Shown: positions 25,912 through 37,004 of the stretch, piece by piece
Layout: every line of letters starts with the position of its first letter
How positions within the stretch are numbered: position 1 is the first letter of the stretch
Notes under the pieces: generated by a model
Seen by the model: only the letters and a program-made list of their open reading frames with translations
Told to the model about the DNA's origin: nothing
Database searches by the model: none
Made by a program: the position numbers and the translations under genes
Source: Algibacter miyuki
Lineage (GTDB): Bacteria; Bacteroidota; Bacteroidia; Flavobacteriales; Flavobacteriaceae
Length of the DNA: 64,000 nt
NCBI RefSeq assembly: GCF_042427745.1
Contig: NZ_JBHMFA010000006.1
Strand: one strand, 5' to 3'

Positions 25912-27960
25912 TTATTCAGGATATTCAATTCTCAAATGGTAAATGTTTGCAAGCTTGTGTTTTAACACTTTTTTTATGGATTGAATTTCTTTAAAAGTAA
26001 TGTTCGCATTCAAGAATTGCCCCTCTTCAATCTGCTTATTGATGATGTTTTCGACAAAAGCATCAATTTTTGTCGACGTTGGTTCCTTTAAACTTTTAGA
26101 AGCAGCCTCTATACTATCACACATCATCAAAATAGCCGTTTCCTTACTAAAAGGTTTAGGCCCGGGGTAACTAAAGTCTAATCGATCCACATTTTCATGA
26201 TTCTTCTTTTCCTGCATATAAAAATAATAAACAACACTCGTGCCGTGGTGTGTGCGTATAAAATCGATAACACGGTCGGGCAAGTTATTCTTTTTCGCTA
26301 TTTCAATACCGTCTATAACATGGTCGGTAATAATGCGTGCACTTTCTTTGGAAGATAATTCGTCGTGCGGATTTATACCTGTAGATTGGTTTTCTGTAAA
26401 GTATGTTGGGCTTTTCATTTTACCAATATCATGATACAAAGCTCCTACCCTAATCAACATGGCGTTTGCTCCAATTTCGTTTGCCGATGCTTCGGCCAAA
26501 TTGGCGACATTTAACGAATGATGAAACGTTCCGGGGGCTTTATTAGACAATTCCTTCAACAGCTTAGAATTGGTGTCTGAAAGCTCTAATAAGGACACAT
26601 CAGACACTAATCCGAAAAGTTTTTCATAAACATAAATTAATGGCTGCACAAAAAGCGTTGCTAATCCACAAAGCACAAAATATCCAAAAGTTTGCCACTC
26701 TAAAGTTTCCACAGTACCTTCATGAATTACAAAAAACGCAAAATAGGCAATAAAATAAATGAGTGTAATTTGCCCTACGGAAATAAACAAGTTCGCCCGC
26801 TTATAAAGTTCTTTTACGGTTAAAATGGTTACGATACCAGCTATAATTTGTAAAAACATATACTCGTAACTATTTGGCACTACAAACCCCAGTAATAAAA
26901 CTGTAATTACGTGAGAAAACAATCCTAATCTGGCATCGAAAAAGGCCTTAAAAACCAATGGTAAAATACAAATAGGTACCACATAAATAAACTTCGAATT
27001 ATAATTTACAACCAAAGTGGTTAAAAATATAAGAAGAAATATATTGAAGAAAATAAAAGTCACTTTTGTATTATTTTCAAATACGTCCTTTCTGTATTTT
27101 AATAAAAACAGCAATAGCATCAATAATGCTAAGGCCACTAAAAGTGTATAAGCAAACAAAATCCACAAATAACTCGATTTACTCCAAACCTGAGATTCAT
27201 ATTCTAACTGTAAAGAGGTTAAAATTTGATATTTATCGCCTTGCACTACTTCGCCTTTGGCTACAATTAAAGTTTCTTTTTCTATACTTCCGCGAGCATA
27301 AACTATTTTACCTAAATCCTCTTGTAACGCTTTATCTGTAAACGATTTATCAAAGGTTAAATTCGGCTCAATTAAATCATAAAACAAAGCTACAAACTCT
27401 ATTTTATTAGCAGAAAGATCATGCTTCTTTAAAACTTTTTCTATAATTTTAGCAACCCCGTCTTGCTTTATTAAATCGAAATAAATGCCGTCTTGTTTTT
27501 TAACGCGTTCATCAAGAATGATAATTCTTTTTTCATCTGAAAAATTATAACTCTCATTTAAAACACCATAAACATAAAGTTCTGTAATTATTTCTAAACC
27601 TACTTTGTACAACGTATTGGATGCAGAAATCGAAATAGAATCGGCAAATGCTTTGGCAAACTCTTTTTTAAAGGCCGTTCTCACCTTGCTTTCAACATTA
27701 TTATCAATGTTAAAATAAAGCGTTCCGTTATTTAAAATCTCTTCCTTTTCTTGGTTAATTTCGGCGTCTGATTTCTTGATAGCGAAATCAAAAGGAGCAT
27801 ATAGGTTTTCTGATTGCCAAGGCTTCCCCTTTTCAAAACTATATTTAAACTTGCCGCTTTTCGGAAATAAATAAACAATTAAAAACGTGGTACAAACAAA
27901 CAGCAGCACCTTGTAAATTAATGAATGATTTCGGTATAATGTATTTATAAAGTCTTTCAC
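25912..27960 (-). CDS. 7TM-HD family phosphodiesterase (PgpH-like)
   Basis: A 682-residue membrane protein. The N-terminus has one membrane helix, then a roughly 230-residue extracytoplasmic domain (7TMR-HDED type), then about seven membrane helices (280-450), then a cytoplasmic HDIG/HD domain with HHSLNVANLAEASANEI, ALYHDIGKMKSPTYF and FIRTHHGTS. This layout is that of PgpH, a c-di-AMP phosphodiesterase in Listeria. The metal-binding His and Asp residues are all present, so it is probably active on a cyclic dinucleotide; the exact substrate here is inferred. Confidence 0.9.
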   Translation of the reverse strand: MKDFINTLYRNHSLIYKVLLFVCTTFLIVYLFPKSGKFKYSFEKGKPWQSENLYAPFDFAIKKSDAEINQEKEEILNNGTLYFNIDNNVESKVRTAFKKEFAKAFADSISISASNTLYKVGLEIITELYVYGVLNESYNFSDEKRIIILDERVKKQDGIYFDLIKQDGVAKIIEKVLKKHDLSANKIEFVALFYDLIEPNLTFDKSFTDKALQEDLGKIVYARGSIEKETLIVAKGEVVQGDKYQILTSLQLEYESQVWSKSSYLWILFAYTLLVALALLMLLLFLLKYRKDVFENNTKVTFIFFNIFLLIFLTTLVVNYNSKFIYVVPICILPLVFKAFFDARLGLFSHVITVLLLGFVVPNSYEYMFLQIIAGIVTILTVKELYKRANLFISVGQITLIYFIAYFAFFVIHEGTVETLEWQTFGYFVLCGLATLFVQPLIYVYEKLFGLVSDVSLLELSDTNSKLLKELSNKAPGTFHHSLNVANLAEASANEIGANAMLIRVGALYHDIGKMKSPTYFTENQSTGINPHDELSSKESARIITDHVIDGIEIAKKNNLPDRVIDFIRTHHGTSVVYYFYMQEKKNHENVDRLDFSYPGPKPFSKETAILMMCDSIEAASKSLKEPTSTKIDAFVENIINKQIEEGQFLNANITFKEIQSIKKVLKHKLANIYHLRIEYPE

Positions 27961-28170
27961 GTGCTTTTTTTATAACTAAAGTTTTCAATCTGTTTTAGTT
28001 CCAGATTGTATTTTCAAATGTAATAAAATATTAGGCTTCTACCATTTTTTATAATGAACACATCGCCACATACTATTAAAAAAATCATTATTTTCGCAAT
28101 ACATTTACTCTAGTTCTTAATTTCATTAAAAACTAAAATAAATTCGAAAACTAAACCAAAACAGATCATT

Positions 28171-29352
28171 ATGAACAAAGAAGTGGTAATTGTTTCTGCC
28201 GTAAGAACGCCTATTGGTAGTTTTTTAGGGAGTTTATCGACCGTTCCAGCACCAAAACTTGGAGCCATTGCTATAAAAGGCGCGTTAAATAAAATTAATT
28301 TGAACCCCGATTTGGTTGATGAAGTTTTAATGGGAAATGTGGTACAAGCCGGAACCGGACAAGCGCCAGCAAGGCAAGCAGCAATTTATGCAGGTATTCC
28401 AAATACAGTGCCATGTACAACCATAAACAAGGTTTGTGCGTCGGGTATGAAAGCCGTAATGCAAGCCGCACAAAGTATTGCTCTTGGCGATGCCGAAATT
28501 GTGGTTGCCGGTGGTATGGAAAACATGAGCTTAATTCCGCATTATTTACATGCACGAACGGGCACTAAATTTGGTTCGACAACATTAATTGATGGTTTGC
28601 AAAAAGATGGTTTAGTTGATGCTTACGATGAAAATGCTATGGGTGTTTGCGCCGATGCTTGCGCTAGTAAATATGAATTTACTCGTGAAAATCAAGATGC
28701 TTACGCTATACAATCTTATAAACGTTCTGCAGACGCTTGGGCAGCTGGAAAATATGATAATGAAGTTATTCCTGTTGAAGTTCCACAACGTCGTGGAGAG
28801 CCTTTAATTTTTTCCAAAGATGAAGAGTTTTCTAATGTTAGAATGGATAAAATACCGCAGCTACGCCCCGCTTTTAGTAAGGATGGCACTGTAACTGCTG
28901 CCAACGCTTCAACCATTAATGATGGTGCCGGAGCTATGGTTTTAATGAGTAAAGAAAAGGCTGAGGCTTTGGGCTTAAAACCTTTAGCAACCATTAAAAG
29001 TTATGCCGATGCAGCACATGAACCAGAATGGTTTACAACAGCTCCATCAAAAGCATTACCGAAAGCATTAAACAAAGCAGGTATGACACTTAGTGATGTG
29101 GATTATTTTGAATTTAACGAAGCGTTTTCAGTTGTAGGTTTAGCTAATATGAAAATTCTAGGTCTTAATGACAGCAACGTAAACGTAAATGGCGGAGCGG
29201 TTTCACTGGGGCATCCTTTAGGTTGTTCTGGAGTTAGAATTTTAATTACATTACTAAATGTTTTAGAACAAAACAATGCCAAAATTGGTGCTGCAGCCAT
29301 TTGTAATGGTGGTGGTGGCGCTTCTGCTGTAATTATTGAACGCCACATTTAA
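28171..29352 (+). CDS. Acetyl-CoA C-acetyltransferase (thiolase)
   Basis: A 393-residue biosynthetic-type thiolase that condenses or cleaves acetoacetyl-CoA. Active-site Cys89 is in TINKVCASGMKAVMQAAQ, the catalytic His in GGAVSLGHPLGCSG and the second Cys in AAICNGGGGASAVI. Length matches acetoacetyl-CoA thiolase rather than the longer FadA. It is followed 57 nt later by the NlpC/P60 gene on the same strand. Confidence 0.93.
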   Translation: MNKEVVIVSAVRTPIGSFLGSLSTVPAPKLGAIAIKGALNKINLNPDLVDEVLMGNVVQAGTGQAPARQAAIYAGIPNTVPCTTINKVCASGMKAVMQAAQSIALGDAEIVVAGGMENMSLIPHYLHARTGTKFGSTTLIDGLQKDGLVDAYDENAMGVCADACASKYEFTRENQDAYAIQSYKRSADAWAAGKYDNEVIPVEVPQRRGEPLIFSKDEEFSNVRMDKIPQLRPAFSKDGTVTAANASTINDGAGAMVLMSKEKAEALGLKPLATIKSYADAAHEPEWFTTAPSKALPKALNKAGMTLSDVDYFEFNEAFSVVGLANMKILGLNDSNVNVNGGAVSLGHPLGCSGVRILITLLNVLEQNNAKIGAAAICNGGGGASAVIIERHI

Positions 29353-29409
29353 TAATGAATTCAGGTAGATTAAAACACGATTTAGATATTAAACAACGAT
29401 AATTTATTA

Positions 29410-30159
29410 ATGCAATACGGAATTTGTAATTTAAGCATTGTGCCTCTTAGAATTGAACCTTCGGATGCTAGCGAGTTAGTTTCGCAAGTAATTTATGGCG
29501 ACCTATTTAAAGTAATAGAACAACGCAAAAATTGGAGTAAAATTAGAATTGCCTTCGATACTTACGAAGGTTGGATTGATAACAAACAATATATTGAAAT
29601 TTCTGAAGACCAATACCAAACTTTAGAAAAACAACCTTTACAACTCTCTGGAGATTTGGTGGAATTCATTCAAGATACAAATGATCAATTACACCCTATT
29701 GTTTTTGGTTCTACTTTAAATGGTTTACCGCTTTTAAATCATGATTACGACGGTAGTATTATATCGGGTAAAAAGCCAAAATCTCATATCCTACAAACGG
29801 CATTCACCTATTTAAACGCGCCTTATTTATGGGGCGGAAAAACGCCTTTTGGGATTGATTGTTCTGGTTTTACGCAAATGGTTTACAAGCTCAATGGCTA
29901 TAAACTACTCCGTGACGCCTCACAACAAGCCACACAAGGTGAAGCTTTAAGCTTTATTGAAGAAAGTGAACCTGGGGATTTAGCTTTTTTTGACAACAGC
30001 GAAGGCGCTATTACCCATGTTGGTATCATTATGGAAGATAATTACGTTATTCATGCCCACGGAAAAGTACGAATAGACCGATTGGACCACTCTGGAATTT
30101 ATAATGTAGACAGAAAAACACATACGCACAAATTACGCGTTATTAAGAAAATAATTTAA
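29410..30159 (+). CDS. NlpC/P60 (C40) peptidase with SH3-like domain
   Basis: A 249-residue cell-wall peptide hydrolase, resembling the gamma-D-glutamyl-L-diamino acid endopeptidase YkfC. An SH3b-like domain (about 1-75, LVSQVIYGDLFKVIEQRKNWSKIRI, shown in part: residues 22-46) precedes the C40 domain. The catalytic Cys is in GIDCSGFTQMVYK, the His in THVGIIMEDN and the third residue in YVIHAHGKVR. No signal peptide is seen, so it may recycle muropeptides in the cytoplasm. A strong terminator follows. Confidence 0.9.
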   Translation: MQYGICNLSIVPLRIEPSDASELVSQVIYGDLFKVIEQRKNWSKIRIAFDTYEGWIDNKQYIEISEDQYQTLEKQPLQLSGDLVEFIQDTNDQLHPIVFGSTLNGLPLLNHDYDGSIISGKKPKSHILQTAFTYLNAPYLWGGKTPFGIDCSGFTQMVYKLNGYKLLRDASQQATQGEALSFIEESEPGDLAFFDNSEGAITHVGIIMEDNYVIHAHGKVRIDRLDHSGIYNVDRKTHTHKLRVIKKII

Positions 30160-30219
30160 GGTGGTTTAGCCTTTTTCATATTAGAATAATATTAAAGAAA
30201 TACCTTTAAAATAGAGACA

Positions 30220-30248
30220 AAAAAATGCCGCAAATTGCGGCATTTTTT
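30220..30248. terminator. Bidirectional terminator
   Basis: AAAAAATGCCGCA pairs with TGCGGCATTTTTT around a short AAT loop. It lies between the convergent peptidase and TPR genes and can serve both. Confidence 0.9.
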
Positions 30249-30272
30249 ATTAATTAAATTGGCTTTTGTTAA

Positions 30273-31520
30273 TTACTCAGATTCTAGAGTTTCAACCATT
30301 GCCTTAATTTCTTTTGCTTTATCAGTTTCGCCAAGAATGTTATAGATATTCAATAACGTTTTAGCTGCACTCACATTTTTTGTATCAATCTCTAACGCTT
30401 TAGCTAAATAAGGAACTGCTTCTCTGTATAAGTTTTGGCGCTCTTCTCTTAATTCATCATAACGTTTGTCGTCTGCTTTAGAACTTCCTAAACCATTCAT
30501 TTCCTTAATAAGTGGCTCTTCTCTTTGTAATACAAGTGCTGAAATATTAATGTAAGCATTCACATACTCAGGGTCTAATTCAATTGCTCTTTCGTAATAC
30601 GCTTTAGCTTCTGCTAATTGGTCCGATTGTGACGCAATAACACCTAAGTTGTATTGTAATTCAGGATTTTCAGGCTCTAATTCTGTAGCTAATTTTAAAA
30701 GTGATTTAAACTCTTCTGTGTTTCCTGTTTTAAAATGAATGTTAGCTTCAGAAAGAATTAAATTAACATCTTCTGGGTTTTCAGCTCTAGCCTCTTTCAT
30801 CGCTTCTATAGCTTTGTCATTATCGCCTTCACCAACATAGATTAATGCAATATTTTTAACAATCTCTGGTTTTTTAGACTCCGTCATACGTTCTCCTGGA
30901 TTGATATGACTTTTTGCCTTTACATAAAGATCACGAGTTCCTTTATCCAAAAGTTCCTCTTTTCCTGTTTCTTTATTGGTTGCAAAATATTGCTTTTGAA
31001 TACCAGTATACCCCATATCTTTAAGTTCTTCATATAAACCTAAAGCTCTTTCGTATTCTTTTACATTTACTGCCGTTGCAGCAGCGTAATAAAGATAAAG
31101 ACTGTCTTTTCCTTTTACACGGTAAGATTTTTCGAAATATTTAGAAGCATTAGAGAAGTCATTCGTTTCGTAAGCTGCGTTAGCTTTCTTTAAGAATTCG
31201 TTAGAAATATTTTGCTCAATTTCTTTTACTTCTGAGCCATAATCGGACTCAACTTTTCTAAACGTCTCTAGTGCTGTAGACAAATCGGCATCCGAACCTT
31301 TTCCGTTAGCGTATAATGATTGCGCTAATAAGTAATAATATTTGGTTTTAGATTTATCATCCATGACACCTAATAAGCTTTCAGCTTGTTTTGCTGCCGC
31401 TTTTGCTGCTGGAAAATCATTCGATTTAATAGCTTTTTCTACAGCCTTCAATTCTTTTTTCTGTGCAAATGAAAATGCACCCATTGAAATGGCTAAAGCT
31501 ATGATTAATTGTTTTTTCAT
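30273..31520 (-). CDS. Secreted/periplasmic TPR protein
   Basis: A 415-residue protein with a signal peptide (MKKQLIIALAISMGAFSFAQ) and repeated TPR helices, for example around 105-140, 225-260 and 290-325 (ELQYNLGVIASQSDQLAEAK, then YYERAIELDPEYVNAYINIS). It probably acts as a scaffold in the periplasm or outer membrane; the partner is unknown. It starts 18 nt after the gyrA stop codon, so it is co-transcribed with gyrA, and is ended by the terminator downstream. Confidence 0.85.
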   Translation of the reverse strand: MKKQLIIALAISMGAFSFAQKKELKAVEKAIKSNDFPAAKAAAKQAESLLGVMDDKSKTKYYYLLAQSLYANGKGSDADLSTALETFRKVESDYGSEVKEIEQNISNEFLKKANAAYETNDFSNASKYFEKSYRVKGKDSLYLYYAAATAVNVKEYERALGLYEELKDMGYTGIQKQYFATNKETGKEELLDKGTRDLYVKAKSHINPGERMTESKKPEIVKNIALIYVGEGDNDKAIEAMKEARAENPEDVNLILSEANIHFKTGNTEEFKSLLKLATELEPENPELQYNLGVIASQSDQLAEAKAYYERAIELDPEYVNAYINISALVLQREEPLIKEMNGLGSSKADDKRYDELREERQNLYREAVPYLAKALEIDTKNVSAAKTLLNIYNILGETDKAKEIKAMVETLESE

Positions 31521-31538
31521 TTTAAATAATATTTAGTT

Positions 31539-34112
31539 TTAATTTTCAGTGTTATTATCGTCTATTTCAGCATCAAGAGTTGTGCCATCTTCTGTACCTT
31601 CAGTGTTTTCAATACTTTCAACGCCTTCTACTCCTTCTAGTGCTTCACCTTCTTCAAGGACAACCTCGTCATCTTCATGCATTACTTTAGCAACGGCAGC
31701 GATAGAATCTTTTCCTTTAAGGTTAATTAATTTAACTCCCTGAGTTGCACGCCCCATAACTCTTAAATCAGCTACTGCCAATCTAATTGCTACACCAGAT
31801 TTGTTGATAATCATTAAATCATCTTCATCCGTTACGTTTTTAATAGACACTAGATTACCTGTTTTTTCTGTAATGGAAATAGTTTTAACACCTTTTCCTC
31901 CACGGTTAGTAATTCTATAATCTTCTAAACTAGAACGTTTTCCATAACCGTTTTCTGAGACTACAAGCACGTTGCTTTCCATATCATCAACAGCAATCAT
32001 TCCGATAACTTCATCCGTTTCTTCATCTTGTAAACGAATACCACGAACCCCAGATGCTCCACGGCCCATTGGACGCGTTTTAGCTTCTTCGAAACGAATA
32101 GCTTTACCAGATTTTAAGGCTAACATCACTTGGCTTTCACCAGTTGTAAGTTTAGCTTCTAATAAAACATCATCGTCCTTAATAGTAATGGCATTAATTC
32201 CGTTTGTTCTTGGACGAGAATATTGCTCTAAAGAAGTCTTTTTAACCTGCCCTTTTTTAGTAGCCATAATAACATAATGACTATTAATGTACTCTTCATC
32301 TTTTAAATCTTGAGTACAGATGAAAGCCATAACTTTATCATCTTGCTCAATATTTACAAGGTTTTGAATAGCACGTCCTTTAGATGTTTTAGATCCTTCT
32401 GGAATTTCGTAAACACGCATCCAGAAACATTTTCCTTTTTGAGTGAAAAACAACATATATTGGTGGTTTGTACCCACAAATAAGTGCTCTAAGAAATCTT
32501 CATTTCTTGTTGTAGATGCTTTTTGTCCTACTCCACCTCTATGCTGTGTTTTGTATTCTGTTAAAGATGTACGTTTAATATAACCTGCATGAGAAATTGT
32601 AATAACTACACTCTCGTTAGGGATCATATCTTCGATGCTTAAATCACCACCAGCATATTCTATTACAGAACGACGTTCATCACCATATTTATCACGAACA
32701 ACCACTAATTCTTCCTTAATAATATCCATTCTACGCTCTTTGCGCTCTAAGATATCTTTAAGGTCGATAATAGTTTTCATAATATCATCATATTCAGCAC
32801 GCAATTTATCTTGCTCTAAGCCTGTTAACTGACGCAAACGCATCTCAACAATAGCTTTCGCTTGAATTTCTGAAAGTTTGAAACGTTCTATTAAGTTATT
32901 TCTAGCTTCATCGGCATTATTAGAAGCACGAATAATTTTTATTACTTCATCGATATTATCCGAAGCAATAATTAATCCTTCTAATATGTGTGCACGTTCT
33001 TCTGCTTTACGTAATTCATACGTAGTACGTCTAACAACAACTTCATGTCTATGCTCAACGAAATAATGAATTAACTCCTTTAAGTTTAATAACTGCGGAC
33101 GTCCATTTACTAATGCAATATTATTTACACTAAAAGAAGACTGTAACGCAGTATATTTAAAAAGTTTATTTAAAACGATATTAGGAATGGCATCACGTTT
33201 TAAAACGTAAACGATACGCATACCGTTTCTATCCGATTCATCACGAATAAGCGAAATACCTTCTAGTTTTTTATCGTTAACTAAATCGGCAGTCTTTTTA
33301 ATCATGTCTGCCTTATTGACTTGGTATGGAATTTCGTCAACAATAATACATTCACGACCGTTTACCTCCTCAATATTAGTTTTTGCACGCATAACAATAC
33401 GTCCACGACCGGTATGGAAAGCTTCCTTTACACCGTCGTAACCATAAATAGTACCTCCTGTTGGAAAATCTGGCGCTTTTATAAGTTGAATTAACTCATC
33501 AATTTCAATATCGTTATTTTCGATATATGCAATTGTACCATTAACAACTTCTGTTAAATTGTGAGGCGGCATATTGGTTGCCATACCCACTGCAATACCT
33601 GATGCTCCGTTTACTAATAATCCTGGAATACGCGTTGGTAAAACCGTTGGTTCTTGCAAAGTATCATCAAAATTCAACTTATGATCTACAGTTTCCTTAT
33701 CGATATCTGCCAACATGTCTTCTGCAATTTTACGCATACGTGCTTCTGTATAACGCATTGCTGCCGGACTATCACCATCAATCGAACCAAAATTCCCTTG
33801 TCCATCTACTAGCATATAACGCAAACTCCACTCTTGAGCCATACGCACCATTGCATCATAAACCGATGTATCACCGTGTGGGTGATACTTACCTAAAACT
33901 TCCCCAACAATTCTTGCCGACTTTTTATGTGCTGTATTGGCTCTAATTCCCAGTTCGTGCATACCATAAAGTACACGTCTATGAACGGGCTTTAAACCAT
34001 CTCTTACATCTGGTAAGGCACGTGATACAATCACTGACATTGAATAATCAATGTAAGCCGATTTCATCTCATCTTCAATATTAATTGGAATAAGCTTTTC
34101 TCCTTCTGCCAT
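31539..34112 (-). CDS. gyrA: DNA gyrase subunit A
   Basis: Breakage-reunion subunit of DNA gyrase. The 857-residue product has the catalytic Tyr121 ([10 protein letters not shown]), the quinolone-region segment [13 protein letters not shown] (Thr82 aligns with E. coli Ser83, Asp86 with Asp87), and a six-bladed C-terminal domain. The GyrA box appears as QHRGGVG near 535, and NRGGKG is a related blade element. An acidic tail of about 40 residues closes the protein, which is common in GyrA. It is co-directional with the TPR gene and divergent from clpC. Confidence 0.97.
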   Translation of the reverse strand: MAEGEKLIPINIEDEMKSAYIDYSMSVIVSRALPDVRDGLKPVHRRVLYGMHELGIRANTAHKKSARIVGEVLGKYHPHGDTSVYDAMVRMAQEWSLRYMLVDGQGNFGSIDGDSPAAMRYTEARMRKIAEDMLADIDKETVDHKLNFDDTLQEPTVLPTRIPGLLVNGASGIAVGMATNMPPHNLTEVVNGTIAYIENNDIEIDELIQLIKAPDFPTGGTIYGYDGVKEAFHTGRGRIVMRAKTNIEEVNGRECIIVDEIPYQVNKADMIKKTADLVNDKKLEGISLIRDESDRNGMRIVYVLKRDAIPNIVLNKLFKYTALQSSFSVNNIALVNGRPQLLNLKELIHYFVEHRHEVVVRRTTYELRKAEERAHILEGLIIASDNIDEVIKIIRASNNADEARNNLIERFKLSEIQAKAIVEMRLRQLTGLEQDKLRAEYDDIMKTIIDLKDILERKERRMDIIKEELVVVRDKYGDERRSVIEYAGGDLSIEDMIPNESVVITISHAGYIKRTSLTEYKTQHRGGVGQKASTTRNEDFLEHLFVGTNHQYMLFFTQKGKCFWMRVYEIPEGSKTSKGRAIQNLVNIEQDDKVMAFICTQDLKDEEYINSHYVIMATKKGQVKKTSLEQYSRPRTNGINAITIKDDDVLLEAKLTTGESQVMLALKSGKAIRFEEAKTRPMGRGASGVRGIRLQDEETDEVIGMIAVDDMESNVLVVSENGYGKRSSLEDYRITNRGGKGVKTISITEKTGNLVSIKNVTDEDDLMIINKSGVAIRLAVADLRVMGRATQGVKLINLKGKDSIAAVAKVMHEDDEVVLEEGEALEGVEGVESIENTEGTEDGTTLDAEIDDNNTEN

Positions 34113-34320
34113 ATATATTTTAATTAAGTTTTATGTAATTTTCAAAACATGCTAATATAAGGATTCCTATAATTATACTAAACTATTTAAAATCATTTTT
34201 TCATGTTTTTTATTAACAATTTTAGATGTGTTTTTAGTTCACAAATATGACCTGTTAAATTTTGCTTTTCTATCGTTTTTTTCGTCAATTAGCAATTTAC
34301 ACATAAAAAAAGGTATAGTT

Positions 34321-34352
34321 TTTGTCGTTAGACAAATGTTTTACTATTTTTA
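34321..34352 (+). promoter_or_regulatory. clpC promoter
   Basis: TTTG (34321-34324), a 20-nt spacer, then TATTTTTA (34345-34352), one base off TAnnTTTG. Its position argues against the ATG at 34353 as the start and for the one at 34374. Confidence 0.55.
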
Positions 34353-34373
34353 ATGCAGACAAGGACACGAGAT

Positions 34374-36923
34374 ATGGACGATAATTTTTCCCCAAGAGTA
34401 AAAGATGTTATTGCTTATAGCAAAGAAGAAGCATTGCGTTTAGGTCACGATTTTATCGGTACCGAACACTTAATGCTTGGTTTGTTAAGAGATGGCAATG
34501 GCAAGGCTATTAATATTTTAAATACGTTAGATTTAGATTTAAATCATTTAAGGCGCAAAGTTGAAATATTAAGCCCTGCAAATCCTAATATAACAATTGC
34601 ATCTAACCAAAAAAAGAACCTGCACCTTACTAGGCAAGCAGAACGTGCTTTAAAAACAACGTTTTTAGAAGCTAAATTATTTCAGAGCACCTCAATAAAT
34701 ACAGCCCATTTACTACTGTGTATTTTAAGAAATGAAAATGACCCAACTACCAAGCTTTTAAATAAGCTAAAAGTAGACTACGACAATGTTAAAGAACAAT
34801 TCAAGACTATGAATAAGAAAGATGATAACTATATAGAACCTACATCTGAATTTCAAGACGATGATTCAGGTTTAGAAGAAGAATCTTCAAAAGAAAATAT
34901 TTTTAATGCTCCAACTGGCGCTAAGACGAACAAAAAATCAAAAACTCCTGTTTTAGATAATTTTGGTCGCGATTTAACTGCCATGGCCGAAGAAGGAAAA
35001 TTAGATCCTGTTGTTGGCCGTGAAGAAGAAATACAACGTGTTTCTCAAGTTTTAAGCCGAAGAAAGAAAAACAATCCGCTATTAATTGGTGAACCTGGTG
35101 TTGGTAAATCTGCCATTGCTGAAGGTTTAGCGCTTAGAATTGTAAAACGAAAAGTCTCACGTATTTTATTCAACAAACGTGTGGTAACTTTAGATTTAGC
35201 AAGTTTGGTGGCTGGCACAAAGTATCGTGGACAGTTTGAAGAGCGTATGAAAGCTGTAATGAATGAGCTTGAAAAAAATGATGATGTTATTTTATTCATA
35301 GATGAAATTCATACCATTGTTGGTGCAGGTGGAGCTACCGGAAGTTTAGATGCTTCTAATATGTTTAAACCCGCTTTAGCTAGAGGTGAAATTCAATGTA
35401 TTGGTGCAACAACTTTAGACGAGTACAGACAGTACATCGAGAAAGATGGCGCTTTAGAACGTCGTTTTCAAAAGGTGATCGTGGAACCAACCACAGTAGA
35501 ACAAACTATTGAAATATTAAACAATATTAAAGGAAAATACGAAGAACATCATAACGTTGATTACACTCCGGAAGCCATTGCTGCTTGTGTGAAATTAACA
35601 AACAGATACATGACCGAGCGTTTTTTACCAGACAAAGCTATCGATGCTTTAGATGAAGCTGGATCTCGTGTACACATTACCAACATTGATGTTCCGAAGC
35701 AAATTTTAGAACTCGAAAAGAAACTTGAAGAAGTTAGAGACACTAAAAACAAGGTTGTTAAAAAACAAAAATATGAGGAAGCAGCTAAACTTCGTGATGA
35801 TGAAAAGCGTCTTGAAAAAGAATTAGCTATTGCTCAAGAAAAATGGGAAGAAGACACCAAACAAAACCGAGAAGTTGTTACAGAAGACAATGTGGCCGAT
35901 GTGGTTTCAATGATGACAGGTGTGCCCGTAAATCGTATTGCGCAAACCGAAATTAATAAACTTGCCGAATTGCCAACCCTTATTAAAGGTAAAGTAATCG
36001 GTCAAGATAACGCGGTGTCTAAGGTGGTAAAAGCCATTCAACGTAACCGTGCCGGACTTAAAGATCCCAACAAGCCAATTGGGTCGTTTATATTTTTAGG
36101 GCAAACAGGTGTTGGTAAAACACAGTTAGCCAAAGTATTATCGCGAGAACTGTTCGACTCGGAAGAATCGTTGATTAGAATAGACATGAGTGAATACATG
36201 GAGAAATTTGCCATTTCGAGATTAATTGGAGCGCCTCCGGGATACGTAGGTTACGAAGAAGGTGGTCAACTTACCGAAAAAGTACGTCGCAAACCTTACG
36301 CGGTTATTCTTTTAGATGAAATTGAAAAAGCGCATCCAGATGTATTTAATATGCTACTTCAAGTATTAGATGATGGTTATTTAACAGATAGTTTAGGTCG
36401 AAAAATTGACTTTAGAAACACCATTATCATCATGACTTCTAATATTGGAGCACGTAAATTAAAAGATTTTGGAACGGGAATTGGTTTCGGTACATCATCG
36501 CAAAAAGCGCAAGAAGATGCTAATGCCAAAAGTGTGATTGAAAACGCTTTGAAAAAATCGTTCGCCCCCGAGTTTTTAAATAGAATTGACGATGTTGTTG
36601 TTTTCAACGCTTTGGAAAAGGAAGATATCAACAAAATTATCGATATCGAATTAGAAAAACTATTAAGCAGAATTCAAATGTTAGGCTATAACTTAACTAT
36701 TTCTGAAAAAGCAAAAGACTACATTGCCGATAAAGGTTTCGATAAACAATACGGTGCACGTCCTTTAAAAAGAGCTATTCAAAAGTATGTTGAAGACGCT
36801 TTAGCTGAAGAAATTGTTGCCTCGCATCTACAAGAAGGTGATAATATTTCGATTGATTTGGATGAAAAGACAGAAGAATTGAACATTTCAATTGTAAAAG
36901 CTGAAAAACCTACGGAATCTTAA
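34374..36923 (+). CDS. clpC: ATP-dependent Clp protease ATP-binding subunit ClpC
   Basis: An AAA+ unfoldase that feeds ClpP. Features in order: N-terminal Clp repeats, AAA-1 with GEPGVGKSAIAEG and VILFIDEIHTI, a middle domain with a UVR-like KYEEAAKLRDDEKRLEKEL, AAA-2 with GQTGVGKTQLAKVL and VILLDEIEKAHPDVF, and a D2-small domain ending with YGARPLKRAIQKYVED. An upstream in-frame ATG at 34353 would add MQTRTRD, but it lies next to the -7 box; MDDNFSPRVKDVI is the family N-terminus, so 34374 is chosen. Regulator CtsR is not seen nearby. Confidence 0.95.
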   Translation: MDDNFSPRVKDVIAYSKEEALRLGHDFIGTEHLMLGLLRDGNGKAINILNTLDLDLNHLRRKVEILSPANPNITIASNQKKNLHLTRQAERALKTTFLEAKLFQSTSINTAHLLLCILRNENDPTTKLLNKLKVDYDNVKEQFKTMNKKDDNYIEPTSEFQDDDSGLEEESSKENIFNAPTGAKTNKKSKTPVLDNFGRDLTAMAEEGKLDPVVGREEEIQRVSQVLSRRKKNNPLLIGEPGVGKSAIAEGLALRIVKRKVSRILFNKRVVTLDLASLVAGTKYRGQFEERMKAVMNELEKNDDVILFIDEIHTIVGAGGATGSLDASNMFKPALARGEIQCIGATTLDEYRQYIEKDGALERRFQKVIVEPTTVEQTIEILNNIKGKYEEHHNVDYTPEAIAACVKLTNRYMTERFLPDKAIDALDEAGSRVHITNIDVPKQILELEKKLEEVRDTKNKVVKKQKYEEAAKLRDDEKRLEKELAIAQEKWEEDTKQNREVVTEDNVADVVSMMTGVPVNRIAQTEINKLAELPTLIKGKVIGQDNAVSKVVKAIQRNRAGLKDPNKPIGSFIFLGQTGVGKTQLAKVLSRELFDSEESLIRIDMSEYMEKFAISRLIGAPPGYVGYEEGGQLTEKVRRKPYAVILLDEIEKAHPDVFNMLLQVLDDGYLTDSLGRKIDFRNTIIIMTSNIGARKLKDFGTGIGFGTSSQKAQEDANAKSVIENALKKSFAPEFLNRIDDVVVFNALEKEDINKIIDIELEKLLSRIQMLGYNLTISEKAKDYIADKGFDKQYGARPLKRAIQKYVEDALAEEIVASHLQEGDNISIDLDEKTEELNISIVKAEKPTES

Positions 36924-36943
36924 CATATAAGTCACAATATAAT

Positions 36944-36978
36944 AAAAAGCTCGAAATTAAATTTTCGAGCTTTTTTTT
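36944..36978 (+). terminator. Terminator after clpC
   Basis: AAAAAGCTCGAAA pairs with TTTCGAGCTTTTT around a short loop, followed by an eight-T run, 21 nt beyond the clpC stop. Confidence 0.9.
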
Positions 36979-37004
36979 GCTCTAAAATACCATACCTTGC
37001 CCGC

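Noticed and set aside
33578..33946. A 122-residue plus-strand reading frame.
   Set aside because: It lies wholly antisense within gyrA, whose frame is intact and conserved.
31539..34112. Thr82 in GyrA as a quinolone-resistance mutation.
   Set aside because: Thr at the Ser83-equivalent position can be natural in this group; without susceptible relatives to compare, no resistance call is justified.
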